Origin: Antedon mediterranea
Taxonomy: Eukaryota; Echinodermata; Crinoidea; Comatulida; Antedonidae
Direction: 5' to 3'
Assembly: GCF_964355755.1 (NCBI RefSeq)
Contig: NC_092678.1
Span: 13,304,922-13,368,921, forward strand
Length of the DNA: 64,000 nucleotides
In this document: positions 36,896-49,100 of the stretch, piece by piece
Numbering within the stretch: position 1 is the stretch's first letter
Layout: each line of letters begins with the position of its first letter
Program-made: the position numbers and the translations under genes
Notes under the pieces: generated by a model
The model's input: only the letters and a program-made list of their open reading frames with translations
Database searches by the model: none
What the model was told of the DNA's origin: nothing

Positions 36896-39343
36896 TCTAT
36901 ATATAAATTATGGTTAATTCTGACATAGGCGAGCACAATGCAAAAACTTCGGTACAAATCTCCGGCTTGGATACCTACTTTATCTATCTCAGATGTACCG
37001 CGAAACGTAGATTTGATAACATTAGTTTTCACATCGACGCTAATAATAATAATAATTAGATATTATATTGTTAGATGTCCATACCAATTACAAAATTCAA
37101 TACAAAAACAATGAAAAATAAAAACTGAAACGAAAATAAAACATATTTGAGATAATGACATAAAATTTGACTCGACGCTATTACAAAACTTATTTACAAA
37201 CTAAAACTACACTAATACAACTACTAATTTTGCAACAGCAATGGAAAAGAAAACACTTTTTTTTTAAAATAAAACAGTTCAAAGTTGTAATACAATTGCA
37301 TTTCTTAATTTCCAAGCACAGCTTGTGTACATTTTATCTATTGTTCCATATTTCTATCTTATGAAGATATTATAAAGAGTTTTTTAACAAAATTTATGAT
37401 TTCAACAGTAGATTTTCAACTCGATTTCAATTCTTCCCGGTCAAAGTAATTCATGGGTTCACCTTGCAACAACCTGGTTTCAACTATTTTCTCTCTTTTA
37501 TACACAAGGGAGCAGTTAAAATAATAGATTTGACCCTAAAGGTGACTGGAAACAGGCACTTTCCATCAATCAACACAGTGTCCCTTTGGAAGAAGGAAGA
37601 AAAAAACCGACAGTAGGACTAAGGCCCTGTTCAGACCCATGGCGTCAGATCGTTTTAGCGTAGGACGCTAAAAGAATGTGTGTCTGAACAGTTGGGGATT
37701 AGCGTACAACGCGTCGTACAACGGTTGTAGCGTTGTAGTGGAAAACGGTTGATAGTACCGTTTTAGCGTACGACGCTATTGTAAGTCAACGTTGTATCCA
37801 ATCAGAACGTTTCCTTGTTTAACCTAGGCTGACATCTTGTATCGTCAATGTGTGAGATGGATTTCAATAACAAAAAGGCCAGAATAAATAAGGCCTAACT
37901 ACACTACAAATACAACTGTTACAAAGGCTACAAACTACTATCAACTGATTACCATAATATTTTCTAACAAATGACATAAATACATGCACCTTGTATTTAA
38001 ACATAGGGACTACGATCCCAACCGCTTTTAGGCCTCTAGGCCTAGAGCCATTCACGCATTTCATTCAAGCTAAAAACTAGCGTGGGACATCAAGTCATTC
38101 ATTCATACAAGGCAGACTAGACTGGACAAGTTTAATGCTGAAAACCCCATAACTCCTAAAAAATTATGTAAACAAACAAGGGGAGCTGTGTCCCTTTTAT
38201 TAATAGCAAGTTAAATGTTATTTTCAACCGACTGGACCAAAGAATATATATCTTTGACTGGACTGGATAGAATAATCACAATCCATTTTTTTTCTTCCTC
38301 ATTAGGAAGCCTGCTTTTTCGTAACACAAGAGCCTGGAAAAAATATTTTTTACTACAAAATAAAAACAATAGAAACAGAAATATGGCTAATTTACTATAT
38401 TTTTCTTAAATAAATACTGAAGTATGTTTTATTTACGGCAAATTTTGTCATAATTGTAGGGCTGAGATCTAGGCCTATATACAGTGGAAATAATAATGAA
38501 AACACGTGGGTAAGAGCACATGAATATGCAACTAGAAACAACCTGAATGACGTACTTCACTTGTGACGACAATCGTACCCTGTGGATCTGAACACCTCGT
38601 TTTTTTCTCTGCGGTTTGTAACGTGACCTTGGCAATTGCTAGTAACGTTGTACACTAAAATGGTCTAACGCCATGAGTCTGAACATAGCATAAGTTGCAT
38701 CCATTTCAGCTTTTGTTTATTTTAGGAACGGACCGCGCGTATGTGAAGGTACAGTAATTAAAAAATAAAAATTATACTGCAAATTAATAAAGATCAAAAT
38801 AAATATACGCCATAAAGAATCGGAATATATTGTGGGAAATAGTATTATAAAATTACATAGAGAGATTTGATGATAAGACATTTTGTTTAAAATCGAGTGA
38901 AATCCCGATAGTTGATTGAGTAAGCTGGCAGGAATAACTGTAGGTTATCTGTGTCCCGTTAGGACCGAGATGTCTGCTCATGTTGCAAGCCGTAATGTCT
39001 TCTTTTTTGGGCCCACTCTGTCACGGCAGTTAGTTTCAATAGATGTTTAAATTAAATAATGTATTAATAATTATTAAGATGGTATTTATTTGAATAAACG
39101 CCTCTCCAATAAAACATCACTTTGAATAATAATCATTATACTATTTGTAGTAGAATTCATCGCACTGTTATCTACAATTTACCAAGCATTTCTTATTCCT
39201 TGTTACCACTTTTCATATCTATTAAAGGATTTCATTTGATTATAAATGTTACCATATTATTAAAATTTAAACATTTAATAATTCCGAGAACCATCGTCTA
39301 CACTTCCTAGAGGAGGAGCGAGCGAAGCGAGCTCACCCTCTAG
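36896..39343 (+). mobile_element. Non-autonomous Helitron carrying a nested MITE
   Basis: It starts TCTATATATAAATTATGG after an A (36895) and ends with a hairpin (agaggaggagcgagcg loop pairing with ctcaccctct) followed by CTAG and then T (39344). TC start, 3' hairpin, CTRR end and A|T insertion are Helitron hallmarks. The hairpin loop gcgagcgaagcgagc is shared with the 1.2-1.3 kb Helitron family here, but the internal sequence differs. Removing the nested 1068 bp element plus one TAA leaves about 1.38 kb. No Rep/helicase is encoded. Confidence 0.55.
37623..38690. mobile_element. Harbinger-type non-autonomous element
   Basis: The left end contains gttcagacccatggcgtcag and the right end, reverse complemented, gttcagactcatggcgttag, followed by matching ttttag.gta; the imperfect terminal repeats are about 35-40 bp. 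It is flanked by TAA on both sides (37620-37622 and 38691-38693), a TWA duplication. Length is 1068 bp with no transposase. It sits inside the Helitron at 36896-39343. Confidence 0.65.
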
Positions 39344-39515
39344 TATCGCTAAATAAGTGTTAATGTTAATACCTTAATTGATAATACTTTAGGCATATAA
39401 CGAATGTTAACATTAACAGAATATAAGATTTGTTTGATTGATACATAATTTTATAGTGGAATTTTATAACTGTAATTTAGTGATAATTGACCCATAACCT
39501 CTATCGTTTATTTAA

Positions 39516-39838
39516 CGTTGTTTGTTTGTTTTATCTTTATACTGGGTGACCTCTTCAGTCAAAGACTGATCTCCCAGAGGGCCCAGTTGGTGATCAGTGG
39601 CTGTGATGTACTAATACACCGGGGTAACCCCCTACTCGTCTCGAAAGATGTACTAGGTTCTTTAAAGTGCACACGAGCAAGTTGTGTACACTGGACCTAC
39701 GGTTTATAGTCCTTATCCGAGAAGACTCGTTCTACCACCAGAACCATGGAGTGAGTGAGCCTCGAACCCCTGCCGATTTTTTGGCTACGAAATTACGGTT
39801 CCACTGTCTTAACCGCTCGGCCACTCACTCACTCACTC
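39516..39838 (-). mobile_element. tRNA-derived SINE
   Basis: On the minus strand the head reads TGGCCGAGCGGTTAAG (A box, 39808-39823) and GGGGTTCGAGG (B box, 39760-39770), a Leu/Ser-type tRNA promoter. A roughly 200 bp unrelated body follows, containing ACTATAAACCGTAGGTCC and GTGTGCACTTTAAAGAACC, then an A-rich tail of AAACAAACAAAC. The head is immediately preceded by an ACTC microsatellite. Box spacing fits RNA polymerase III transcription. Confidence 0.75.
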
Positions 39839-40033
39839 GGTACCAAAAAATATTAGATATGACGAATATGACGAATCGACAAACAGTACTTACTTGCCGT
39901 GTACACTGTGGTCGGTCCAGTATGAGTTTATTCTCATCTAATTATTTCCTTAGAAAAAAAAAACTTTAAAAACTTAAATACTTATTTATTCGTCATTTAA
40001 ACAATATTGATGTAATTGTTGTTGTGAACCTTA

Positions 40034-41166
40034 TCTATATATAAATTTACGTAAGGGCAAAAATTGGTAAATCGTGCGTTATTTCTAGAATGTTTACGCG
40101 ATGGTATATAAAGTTGGTTCGTACTTTCGGTACTAATTTTAACCACCTGATGTAACCCTGTTTACTAATTAAATTGAGTTCGATAATTAGTTATTGACGA
40201 TTAAAACGAATTTAGGTTCAAAGATTTGCCCCAAATAGGGGTGTTTTCCGATCGTGGTATACACTGTCTAATGGATGTCAATTTGAAAAATACCCGCACA
40301 CAATAATACGAGGACGCTTCGCATTTTCCTATCTCCTCCTACGATAATTGTTTTTAATAGCTGAAAACCGGTTGAACAGTTCGAGTACAGCATCATGATG
40401 TTGAAGACAGGCCGATTTTCTTTAAAAAATGCTATTTTGATACATGTAATATACATTTTTACAAATGTATTGATTTGTGATGAATGGAACATTCCAAATT
40501 ATTTGGTTTAACCATAGAGGTATAGATTTAGATTTATGGGCCCCCTTGTAGAGTAAACATAAATAGTATTGCAATGCTGTACAATACTGTTAAGGTATTG
40601 TTAGATTATAAACATATAATATACAAATAAATAAACGTTATTACTGACAGTTGCTTCTCAACGTTTGTATTAATTAATAATTTAAAAAATATATAAACGT
40701 ACGTAGTGGTACGTGTATCGTTACATGTACTTTACTATTTCAATAGACTATGACAGTGAGAGTTTTAACAAAGTATTAAATCGTAAATGTTTTACTGTAT
40801 TTAGTGGTATATTATTTATAGGCCTATAAAACATTAAAAACAATATTTCGTTACTGAGTGGATAAGAATATATTTTAAAATGTTTCCTCTTTGTACCTAT
40901 CTTCTTCCCCCATCCCTCAACCCTTAATGTTACATACAAAACACAAATTGGGTTTGTTTAAATGAGTCCAAATAAACAAATTTGACTCATTTTGTTTCTC
41001 TCTCGGAAGTAATTCCCAGGGTGCTAAATTTAGCTGACTACATAAATCATCGTGTATATTTATTCGTTTCTGTAAACGACAATGTATTATAGTCCTGCAG
41101 TACGTACATTTGAAATCTCCATTTTTTTCTCGCTGGAAAATACTGTGTATTCGAGAACCATCTGTG
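40034..41166 (+). mobile_element. Helitron family copy A, 3' end missing
   Basis: It starts A|TCTATATATAAATTTACG, as copies B-D do on the opposite strand, and stays similar through 'tttgccccaaatagggg', 'catcatgatgttgaagacag' and 'aggcctataaaa' to 'cgagaaccatctgtg' (about 41166). It then diverges with no hairpin or CTAG, so the 3' terminus is lost. The ORF at 40268-40492 is part of the repeat. Confidence 0.75.
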
Positions 41167-41401
41167 AACCTGTCCGTTATTAGTCATCATGGGCTTTATT
41201 TGTCCATATAGGGGGTTTTCTGTCTAAAACGGACAGAACAATAATGAACAAATTAAACACTTATACTTACAGATTTCACCGAATTGTAACTGTGTTTGCT
41301 TTATCATGTTGTGATTAATTGTAAGAACCGTATCAATGTATAGTCTGGTGAAGATTCTGTGAAAAAAAATACTACTGCATGCTTGGTATATTGCTAATGC
41401 T

Positions 41402-41530
41402 TGGTTCCACTAGAGAGGCGCAATGCACAGAGCGCAACGTCAGTGACCAATCACAAGCGATGGAGTTTGTGATTGGTCAACTCACTTGCGCTTTGTCTAT
41501 GTCCTTGCATTGCGTCTCTAGTGGGAACCA
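41402..41530. mobile_element. Palindromic MITE, copy 2 (129 bp)
   Basis: tggttccactagagaggcgc at the left pairs with tgcgtctctagtgggaacca at the right; the arms meet near a gtgaccaatcaca / tgtgattggtcaa pair. Nearly the whole element can fold into one hairpin. Confidence 0.75.
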
Positions 41531-42482
41531 CAATTTACTGTATGTAAACATTTATTAAACTTAGATTTAAATAAATCAATGGTGTGAAAATATAATAAGT
41601 TTTTTTCTATTGTTATAATTGTCTGGTAATAAGGTAGGATGATGGTATAGGAGTTAAGACAGTATGAGTTGCTGATTGGAGGAAAGTGTGCATATGTATA
41701 TGTTTTGTTGAATGAGAGGTTGTTGAATGGAAGGGGAATTATGAACAAGATACGAGACAGAGAAAAATGGCTATGTTGAGAAAAAAACATCAAACTAATT
41801 TGAAGTTATTTTGATTCATTTATCAACAATTTATCCACCAAATGTATCCAAAAAGAAGGAGTGAATTGTTAGTATTGAAATAATTTGGTTTATCAATTCA
41901 ACATACATACAAACAAATAATAACGATGTGTGTGTGTGTGTTAAATATGATCATAATGAAAATAAACAGATACTACTTTTGCTTAAACATAGATATTTTT
42001 TCTGAAGTAGATAAGAAGAATTAATAATTATTAATTCTTTGAACATAAATATTACGATGAAATACGTTAATGTATATATACATTGTGTGTAACAACTAAT
42101 GGCAAAAGGGAGACTTTAACATATGGATTCGAATACAATCAATTAACTTCTCTCAACGGTTTGTAAACAAATAAATAATTAATCAAAGGATATATCTGAC
42201 AATTCAATTAAACGTTTACAACACGATCGGAAGTGATTTTTGCAGGTGAGTTTAGTAGAGATTGAGCAGTAAAGCAAACTTTATTTAACAAACGCTTTTG
42301 TATCAGCGGCACACGTTTATAAGACGCACCAGGCCAGCTAGTCTGGGATCCAGAGGGAGGTTTGTTTTAATATTAGAAAAAAAGATTAATATTTTGGCAC
42401 ATATGGCGTGTCATACGTATACTACTTGAGTTTGGATACTATTTTCAGACAAGAATCTAAATAAAATCAAAATAAATAAAAA
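41531..42482. other. Non-coding stretch
   Basis: AT-rich, with a short TG microsatellite at about 41927-41941. The 91-codon minus ORF at 41518-41793 has no recognisable features. Confidence 0.4.
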
Positions 42483-42491
42483 AAAGACAAT

Positions 42492-42680
42492 GAATACAGA
42501 CTTGAGGCAAGTCTACATGTCGGCTGGTCCTCCCGTCCCATTGAATACGCCTCTGAATTGAATACAGACTTGAGGCAAGTCCTCCCGTCCCTTTGAATAC
42601 GCCTCTGAATTGAATACAGACTTGGGGCAATTCTACAGGTCGGCTGGTCCTCCCCTCCAATTGAATTCGCCTCTGAATTT
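42492..42680. repeat. Minisatellite, three units of about 53-67 bp
   Basis: 'gaatacagacttg.ggcaa' recurs at 42492, 42559 and 42612, with 'cgcctctgaattgaatacag' between units. Copy 2 lacks the 'tacatgtcggctgg' portion. The ORF at 42457-42660 is produced by the repeat. Confidence 0.8.
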
Positions 42681-43187
42681 CGTCACTTTATGGTTACTCA
42701 ACTTTTTATTTACTTTCTTTTAATTACTTTGTGATAACAATCCTGTCAATCCCAATGCAACTGCTGTATATACAATGCTGTTTTGACCTACGTCACCAGT
42801 TAAGTAAAACTCTATATCGACACACATATATTGCCATCTCTTGTCTGAAAAAAAAAAAACAGTAAACTAAATCTTATTTACAACGCTTCTACCAGATCTT
42901 AGTTAGCGTATATCGTACAAAGTTTAGAATTACTGTAGAATAACATAATGCCAGCAACATCAGTAACAAACTCATAATTTATTTAGTATAGGCCTGGTGA
43001 AACGATTTATCTAATCAATTTGGTAAATTATCTAAAAGCAATATCATAATTTAATGAAGACCACCGAAAACAAGTGTTATGCGTTGGAAAGAATCACGGA
43101 TGTAAGGTTAATTCGCGAAATACGAGTGAGTGAACTTACGGAATTGTGTAAAATCGTCAACGAATCAGTACGGAATTACGTAACAAG

Positions 43188-46100
43188 ATGTTAATCTTTA
43201 GCGTTATTATGTTGTTGGTTGTTCTACCGTATTCAAACTGTTCTATTCGTGAGTATGGTTTCAAGTACTTCAACTTGTTTTACTTTTTAAATCAAAAAAA
43301 TATCTTAGAATTGATTGAATGTCGTAATTCTCCACAATTGTATACAATCGTTTCTATCTTGAGCACTTCCCAACCGTGATTATTTTTCTATAGAAAAATG
43401 GTCAATACTGTAGAACATAGTAACAATTGGCAGACTGATTTAAAAAAAAACTTATAATGTGTGGATTGGAAATTTTAATTCTCCGCAGTTTTACACAATC
43501 TTTGGTATATTCTGTAGAACATAGTATAAACAACAATTGTCCGACTAATTTTCTTAAACTTTTTAAATCAACAACATTTGAAAAATTCAGTGGAAATCGT
43601 AATTCGATTCAATTTTACACATTCAATTTTTGTCTTTATCTCTCTTGATCAATCTCTTTTTACATAACATAATAAAAATTGTCTGAAAATAACATGAACT
43701 CAGTCAGACGATTGTTGTAATATTACATACGTAAAGAAGAAGACGATAGGCATTTGTTATTTGTAAATTTGATTGACCTGGTAGTAGTCTTTTTCGTTTG
43801 TTTTATCCATGTTTCACCCACATGTGTGTGAACACTAAGCTTTTGCGCATGTGCAGATTCAGGTTTTGCCGTAAGAATAGATTAGGTGCTGATTTCTTTG
43901 TACAGTTAAAACTGGACACCTAATAAACGGAAATCGCTAACCATTTATTATTTACCCAATTAAATTGATATATTTTAATTCATAGTTAATTTATAAAATG
44001 ACTTGCATGCTATACGGACACCTCACATAAAGCACACTCACCCAAAAGTAAATTTTTAAGTGATTGTTATTCCTGTATTTAATAGAAATACTTCCATCAA
44101 GTCACGTAATCGGACACTTTCTGATACAATTATAATAAACGTACACAATACTGAAACATACATTACTGAACCAATATAATTGTACACAATTATAATTTTA
44201 TAATACGAACGCCTAGAAAATTGAGAGGCTCTCCCTCTTCGCTTTTACTCGGCGCGAAATATTTACCGACCTCTTGCAAGCGAAAACTGCCCGTACTAGG
44301 TATATAAATGGAATATGTAGGTGTATATTGTGGTAAGCATAAACGAGATTAAACAAATATATACACATTGACACTACTTAACTGTGATATTGTTTATGTA
44401 TAATACTTTTATCTGTAATGGTATAGGCCAAAATGACGACATACAATGGTGACGACGATGATATTGGATATAAATAAAACAATCATTTGACTAAATATTA
44501 TAATAATATTATGAAATTTATAATCCTTCATTTAATACTAAAATCATTTTTTGGATGTTATAGGTCTATTTCATTAGATTAATTCAATTTGGTGAATGAT
44601 TCTGATATTTCAAAATACTGAGTAAGCCTACAAACATTACGACGTTGGTAAAGAGAGAGAAAGTGATGCATAATCGAAGGTCAACGATTTAGAAAAAAAT
44701 ATGGCTTTTGAAAGCTCTGATTCGCTCTGATACTTTTTATTTGTTATTTATTCTACACTACATCAGTACAAATATAATTGCATGATTTTTATTTATTATT
44801 TTAATAATCAAACATTTTATAAATGTGATAAAATGGGCCGGTAATCCGCATATGCATCTCAGTCACTTTAATAAATATTCTGCATTTCTAAAAGCTAATA
44901 TTTTTAGAAATATAAAGGTAATTTTTAATTTTGCAAAATGAAATGATAATATTTAATTTCTTAAAATGAGAAAATCAATAATATTTAAATCTCATTCGAA
45001 TCTGATCTAATCCGCTTCTCGAGATGAATTTCTTGCTATTTTTCACGCTATTAGTCATAATATAATATTTATTATTATCAAACTAATTCTACATTTTTGC
45101 AGAATGTAACAAGGATATTCATCTTGAATCGGAGAACTCTTCATATGCATTTTGGTCTCCTAATTATCCGAAGAACTACGACAACAATTTAAACTGTACA
45201 TGGATGGTTACAACTTCTCCAGAGTTGTTCATTCATCTTGAGTTCAACGACTTTCAACTGGAGGACAGATATGATTATGTGAATATAGCTTTCGCAGAAA
45301 ATGAATATAAAGTTAGGTTTACAGGTTCAGTATTTGGTTCTGCAGTTTCCAACAACAACACAATGTGGATTGCTTTATCTACTGATGTTATTGCAACACA
45401 GAGAGGATTTAATGCAACAGTTACTGCAGTAATTGTTACGCAAGGTAAATAAACGTTAACCAAATTTATCAAAATATTTGAAAATAATTGAATTGGTTCA
45501 AAAAAGTATTCACATTTCAGGCTAAACAAATAAGTGAAATGAGAATTATATAAAGATATCACATGAATAAATAATTATTTACATTTAATGTCACATAAGA
45601 GTTATTCGCATATACCAAAACTTGAATTTTAAGAAATAAATTTACTTGAAAAACTGTAATTTAAAGAATAACATAGACAAATTGGCTGTTAGCACAATGA
45701 GGTTTTGTTCCTGTTTTTTCGGAATTGATTAACTTTATTGAAACTACAGTCTTTTTCTTAATTGTTCATGTTTTTGTTGTAAAATAAAAATAACGGATGC
45801 GTTTAATATTAATTTTGAAAGTAGGATACTATGAAAATATTTTGGGCTTATTGTAGGTTTTAATGTTTTTTTAACATTAATAATACATGATTGTATTACA
45901 AATATTGATACCTGATTAGGCTTATTGACGATTTCATAGAAAAAAAACTTAACAGAGAAACACTACTTGCGACAATTCTAAAATAAAACAATAATAATAT
46001 AGTAAATGCTCAAGTCTCTTTTATTTCGGGTTTTTTTTAACGTTTAGTTTGCCGATTAGATGTTTCCAGATCAAGTTGTTATAATGTTAAGACGAATCGC

Positions 46101-49100
46101 CCTCTATATTCCAGAAACTAGGCTATGTTCCTGCCATTAATTGATTATTTAATTGATTAATAATAACCTAGTATATGCTGTTTACTTGATTCATAAACAA
46201 GAAATTAGGAAAATAAACTAAAGTTAACAATTATGACGTCGAAAAATCAATTGATCAATTGTAAGAAATTCACAAACGTAATGATAAGAAGTTTCCAAAT
46301 GAAAATAATTCAAAGTTACTTTTTGCAAAGGAGACTTCATCCCGACAGCAATTTCGATATTATTACAAACGACACACACTCATGAATCCCTGTCCTGTTG
46401 AAATGTAAAACATTAGGCTATTCCATCACGACTCCGACTCTATAACCACTACTCCGGAGAAGACAGACAAGGAGGCAACGCTATGATGGTGTACGGTATT
46501 GTTGTAGGCTATACCACTTCCACCGGCAGACAAAATTGGACACGGAATTGAGAGATCTTTGAAGCAACAAGAGATTTCTTTTGTTATCAATATTTATCCA
46601 GTGTGTGGCAAATCCACAAATCCAAATTACAGATGTAACAGTAGTGTATCAAAATGATATTAGTTTATGATATCTTTGAAGAATGACCAATCACAATTAA
46701 GATACATCTACATTTTACAAAACGTCCAGTTCTACTCAAGAGCCAAGTCCTATACAATTAATAGTTAAATGGCAAACATAGTTAATACGTTTTATTGCAA
46801 TTTTTTAAATCAGGGTTTTACTGTCCATTTAATTAAATTCGAAACTATTAACTAGTTATTTTCACAAACATATTTTTTTTTACAGAACAATTGTTCCTAA
46901 CACAGATATGTCCAATCAAATGCACATGTACATTTACCTACTTAAGCTGTCAGAAATATATTATTACAACAGCAGAATCCGTCAGGACCTACAATAATTA
47001 TCAACCAATAACAAACTTGTAAGTATCATCCAAGAACCTGTTTTGTGCAAACTGTAAGCCTACATAAGACAAGCGTAGTAACATTAAAACGTTAATCGCA
47101 GATACGTTACGTTATTTCTACCATTTATTATTATTTATTATTTCCAAAAAACATATTATAATTTATAATACTAGATGGTACGCTCGCTTCGCTCGCGTAC
47201 CATCTAGTTCGTGCCCACAGATGGTTCTCGAATATATAGTAATTTCAGCGTAAAAAAACTGGCGATTTCTAATGTACGTACGGCAGGACTATAAAACATT
47301 GTCGTTTACAGAAACAAATAAATAGACACAATGATTTATGTAGTCAACCAAAATTATCACCTAGAAACTTGTCATTAGAGTTGAGCGTTGGGGATGAGTT
47401 ACAAAGAGGAACAATTTTTTAATATATTCTTTATATTAAATTATTCTTTATATTTCTTTTATATCCACTCAGTAACGAAATATTTTTTTATAGGCCTATA
47501 AATAATATACCACTAAATAGAGTAAAACATTTCCGATTTAATACTTTATTAAAACTGTCACCGTCTCATGGTCGTTTTAAATAGTGAAGTACATTTAAAG
47601 ACCACTAATACGTTTATATTTTTGTAATTATTAATTAATACAAACGTTGAGAAACAACTGACAGTAATAAAGTATTATATTATTATGGGTTTATAATCTA
47701 AAAGTAGGGGCTACCCACACTCATAGTGATAACGTTTATTAATATATTTGTTTATATTATATCTAACAGTACCAACACACTTTTGATTCAAATGGCGATC
47801 AAAAGTGGTTAATACCTATTTGCAGTATTGTATAGAATTACAATACTATTTCTGTTTATTCTCCAAGGGTCTATACATTTACCTACTTGTGTTACACCAT
47901 GGAGGTATGCAAGTATGGTTAAACGAAATAATTTGGAATGTTCCATTCATTGCAAATCAATACATTTGTATAAACGTATATTAAATCTATCAAAATAGTA
48001 TTTTTTAAAGAAAATCGGCCTGTCTTCAACATTATGATGCTGTACTTGAGCTGTTCAACCGGTTTTCAGCCATTAAAAACAGTTATCGTAGGAGGAGATA
48101 GGAAAATGCGAAGCATCCTCGTATTATTGTATGCGGGTATTTTTCACGATGGACATGCATTAGACAGTGTATACCACGATCGGAAAACATCCCTATTTGG
48201 GGCAAATCGTTGAACCTAAATTCGTTTTAATTGCCAATAACTAATTATCTGACTCAATTTAATTAGTAAACAGGGTTACATCAGGTGGTTAAAATCAGTA
48301 CCGAAAGTACGAACCAACTTTATATACCATCGAGTAAACATTCTAGAAGTAACGCGCGATTTACCGAATTTTGCCCTTACGTAAATTTATATATAGATTG
48401 TTATTACAGATTATAGAAATGAGAATCATTTAAATTAGAACATGCAACATTGAAATGTTGATCGCAGTTACGTTATTTATACAAATAATGTTATTATGAT
48501 TATACTATTGTTATTACAAATTATAGAAATGAAAATGATACATCGGAAAATTAAAATTAGTTAATTGTAAAAACACAGGACTAGCGTAAACGAATCATTC
48601 AAATTAACAAAACAACGATTTCAGTACGTGGTTCATTTACGATACGTAAGTTCCATAAATTGGTTGATACATTACATTTACGAAGTGACCGGTCTGGAGG
48701 GTCAAAGTTTATTTTAAACTTTCCATGCCATCTTTGACTATGTATTTTTTAATTTTTAATAAAGAAATGAAATGAGATACATCGTGCACTCCTTCGAATT
48801 GTATAACAAATGTGTTTCCAAAACGTCCCTTATCTTTTCACTATCTCGTTCGAATTGTATACCAACTGTGTTTCCAAAACGTCCCCTATCTTTTCACTAT
48901 CTCGTTCGAATTGTATACCAACTGTGTTTCCAAAACGCCATTCAATAGTAACAAATAGAATAATACAATCGTGGGAGAACAGAACTGAAAAATCCTCAAT
49001 TGAAAAACCAGCATTGCACCGCGCAATTAACCACGGAAACAGGCACAATTATTATTACACAGTGGGTTAACACAAAAAGTAACGGATGTTAGAATCAAAG

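Noticed and set aside
39750-39832. Possible tRNA gene with A and B boxes on the minus strand
   Set aside because: No cloverleaf acceptor pairing is seen and a non-tRNA body plus A-rich tail follows, so it is a SINE head.
48810-49070. 86-codon ORF with an internally repeated 19-residue motif
   Set aside because: The repetition comes from a 56-59 bp minisatellite; no start context or homology.
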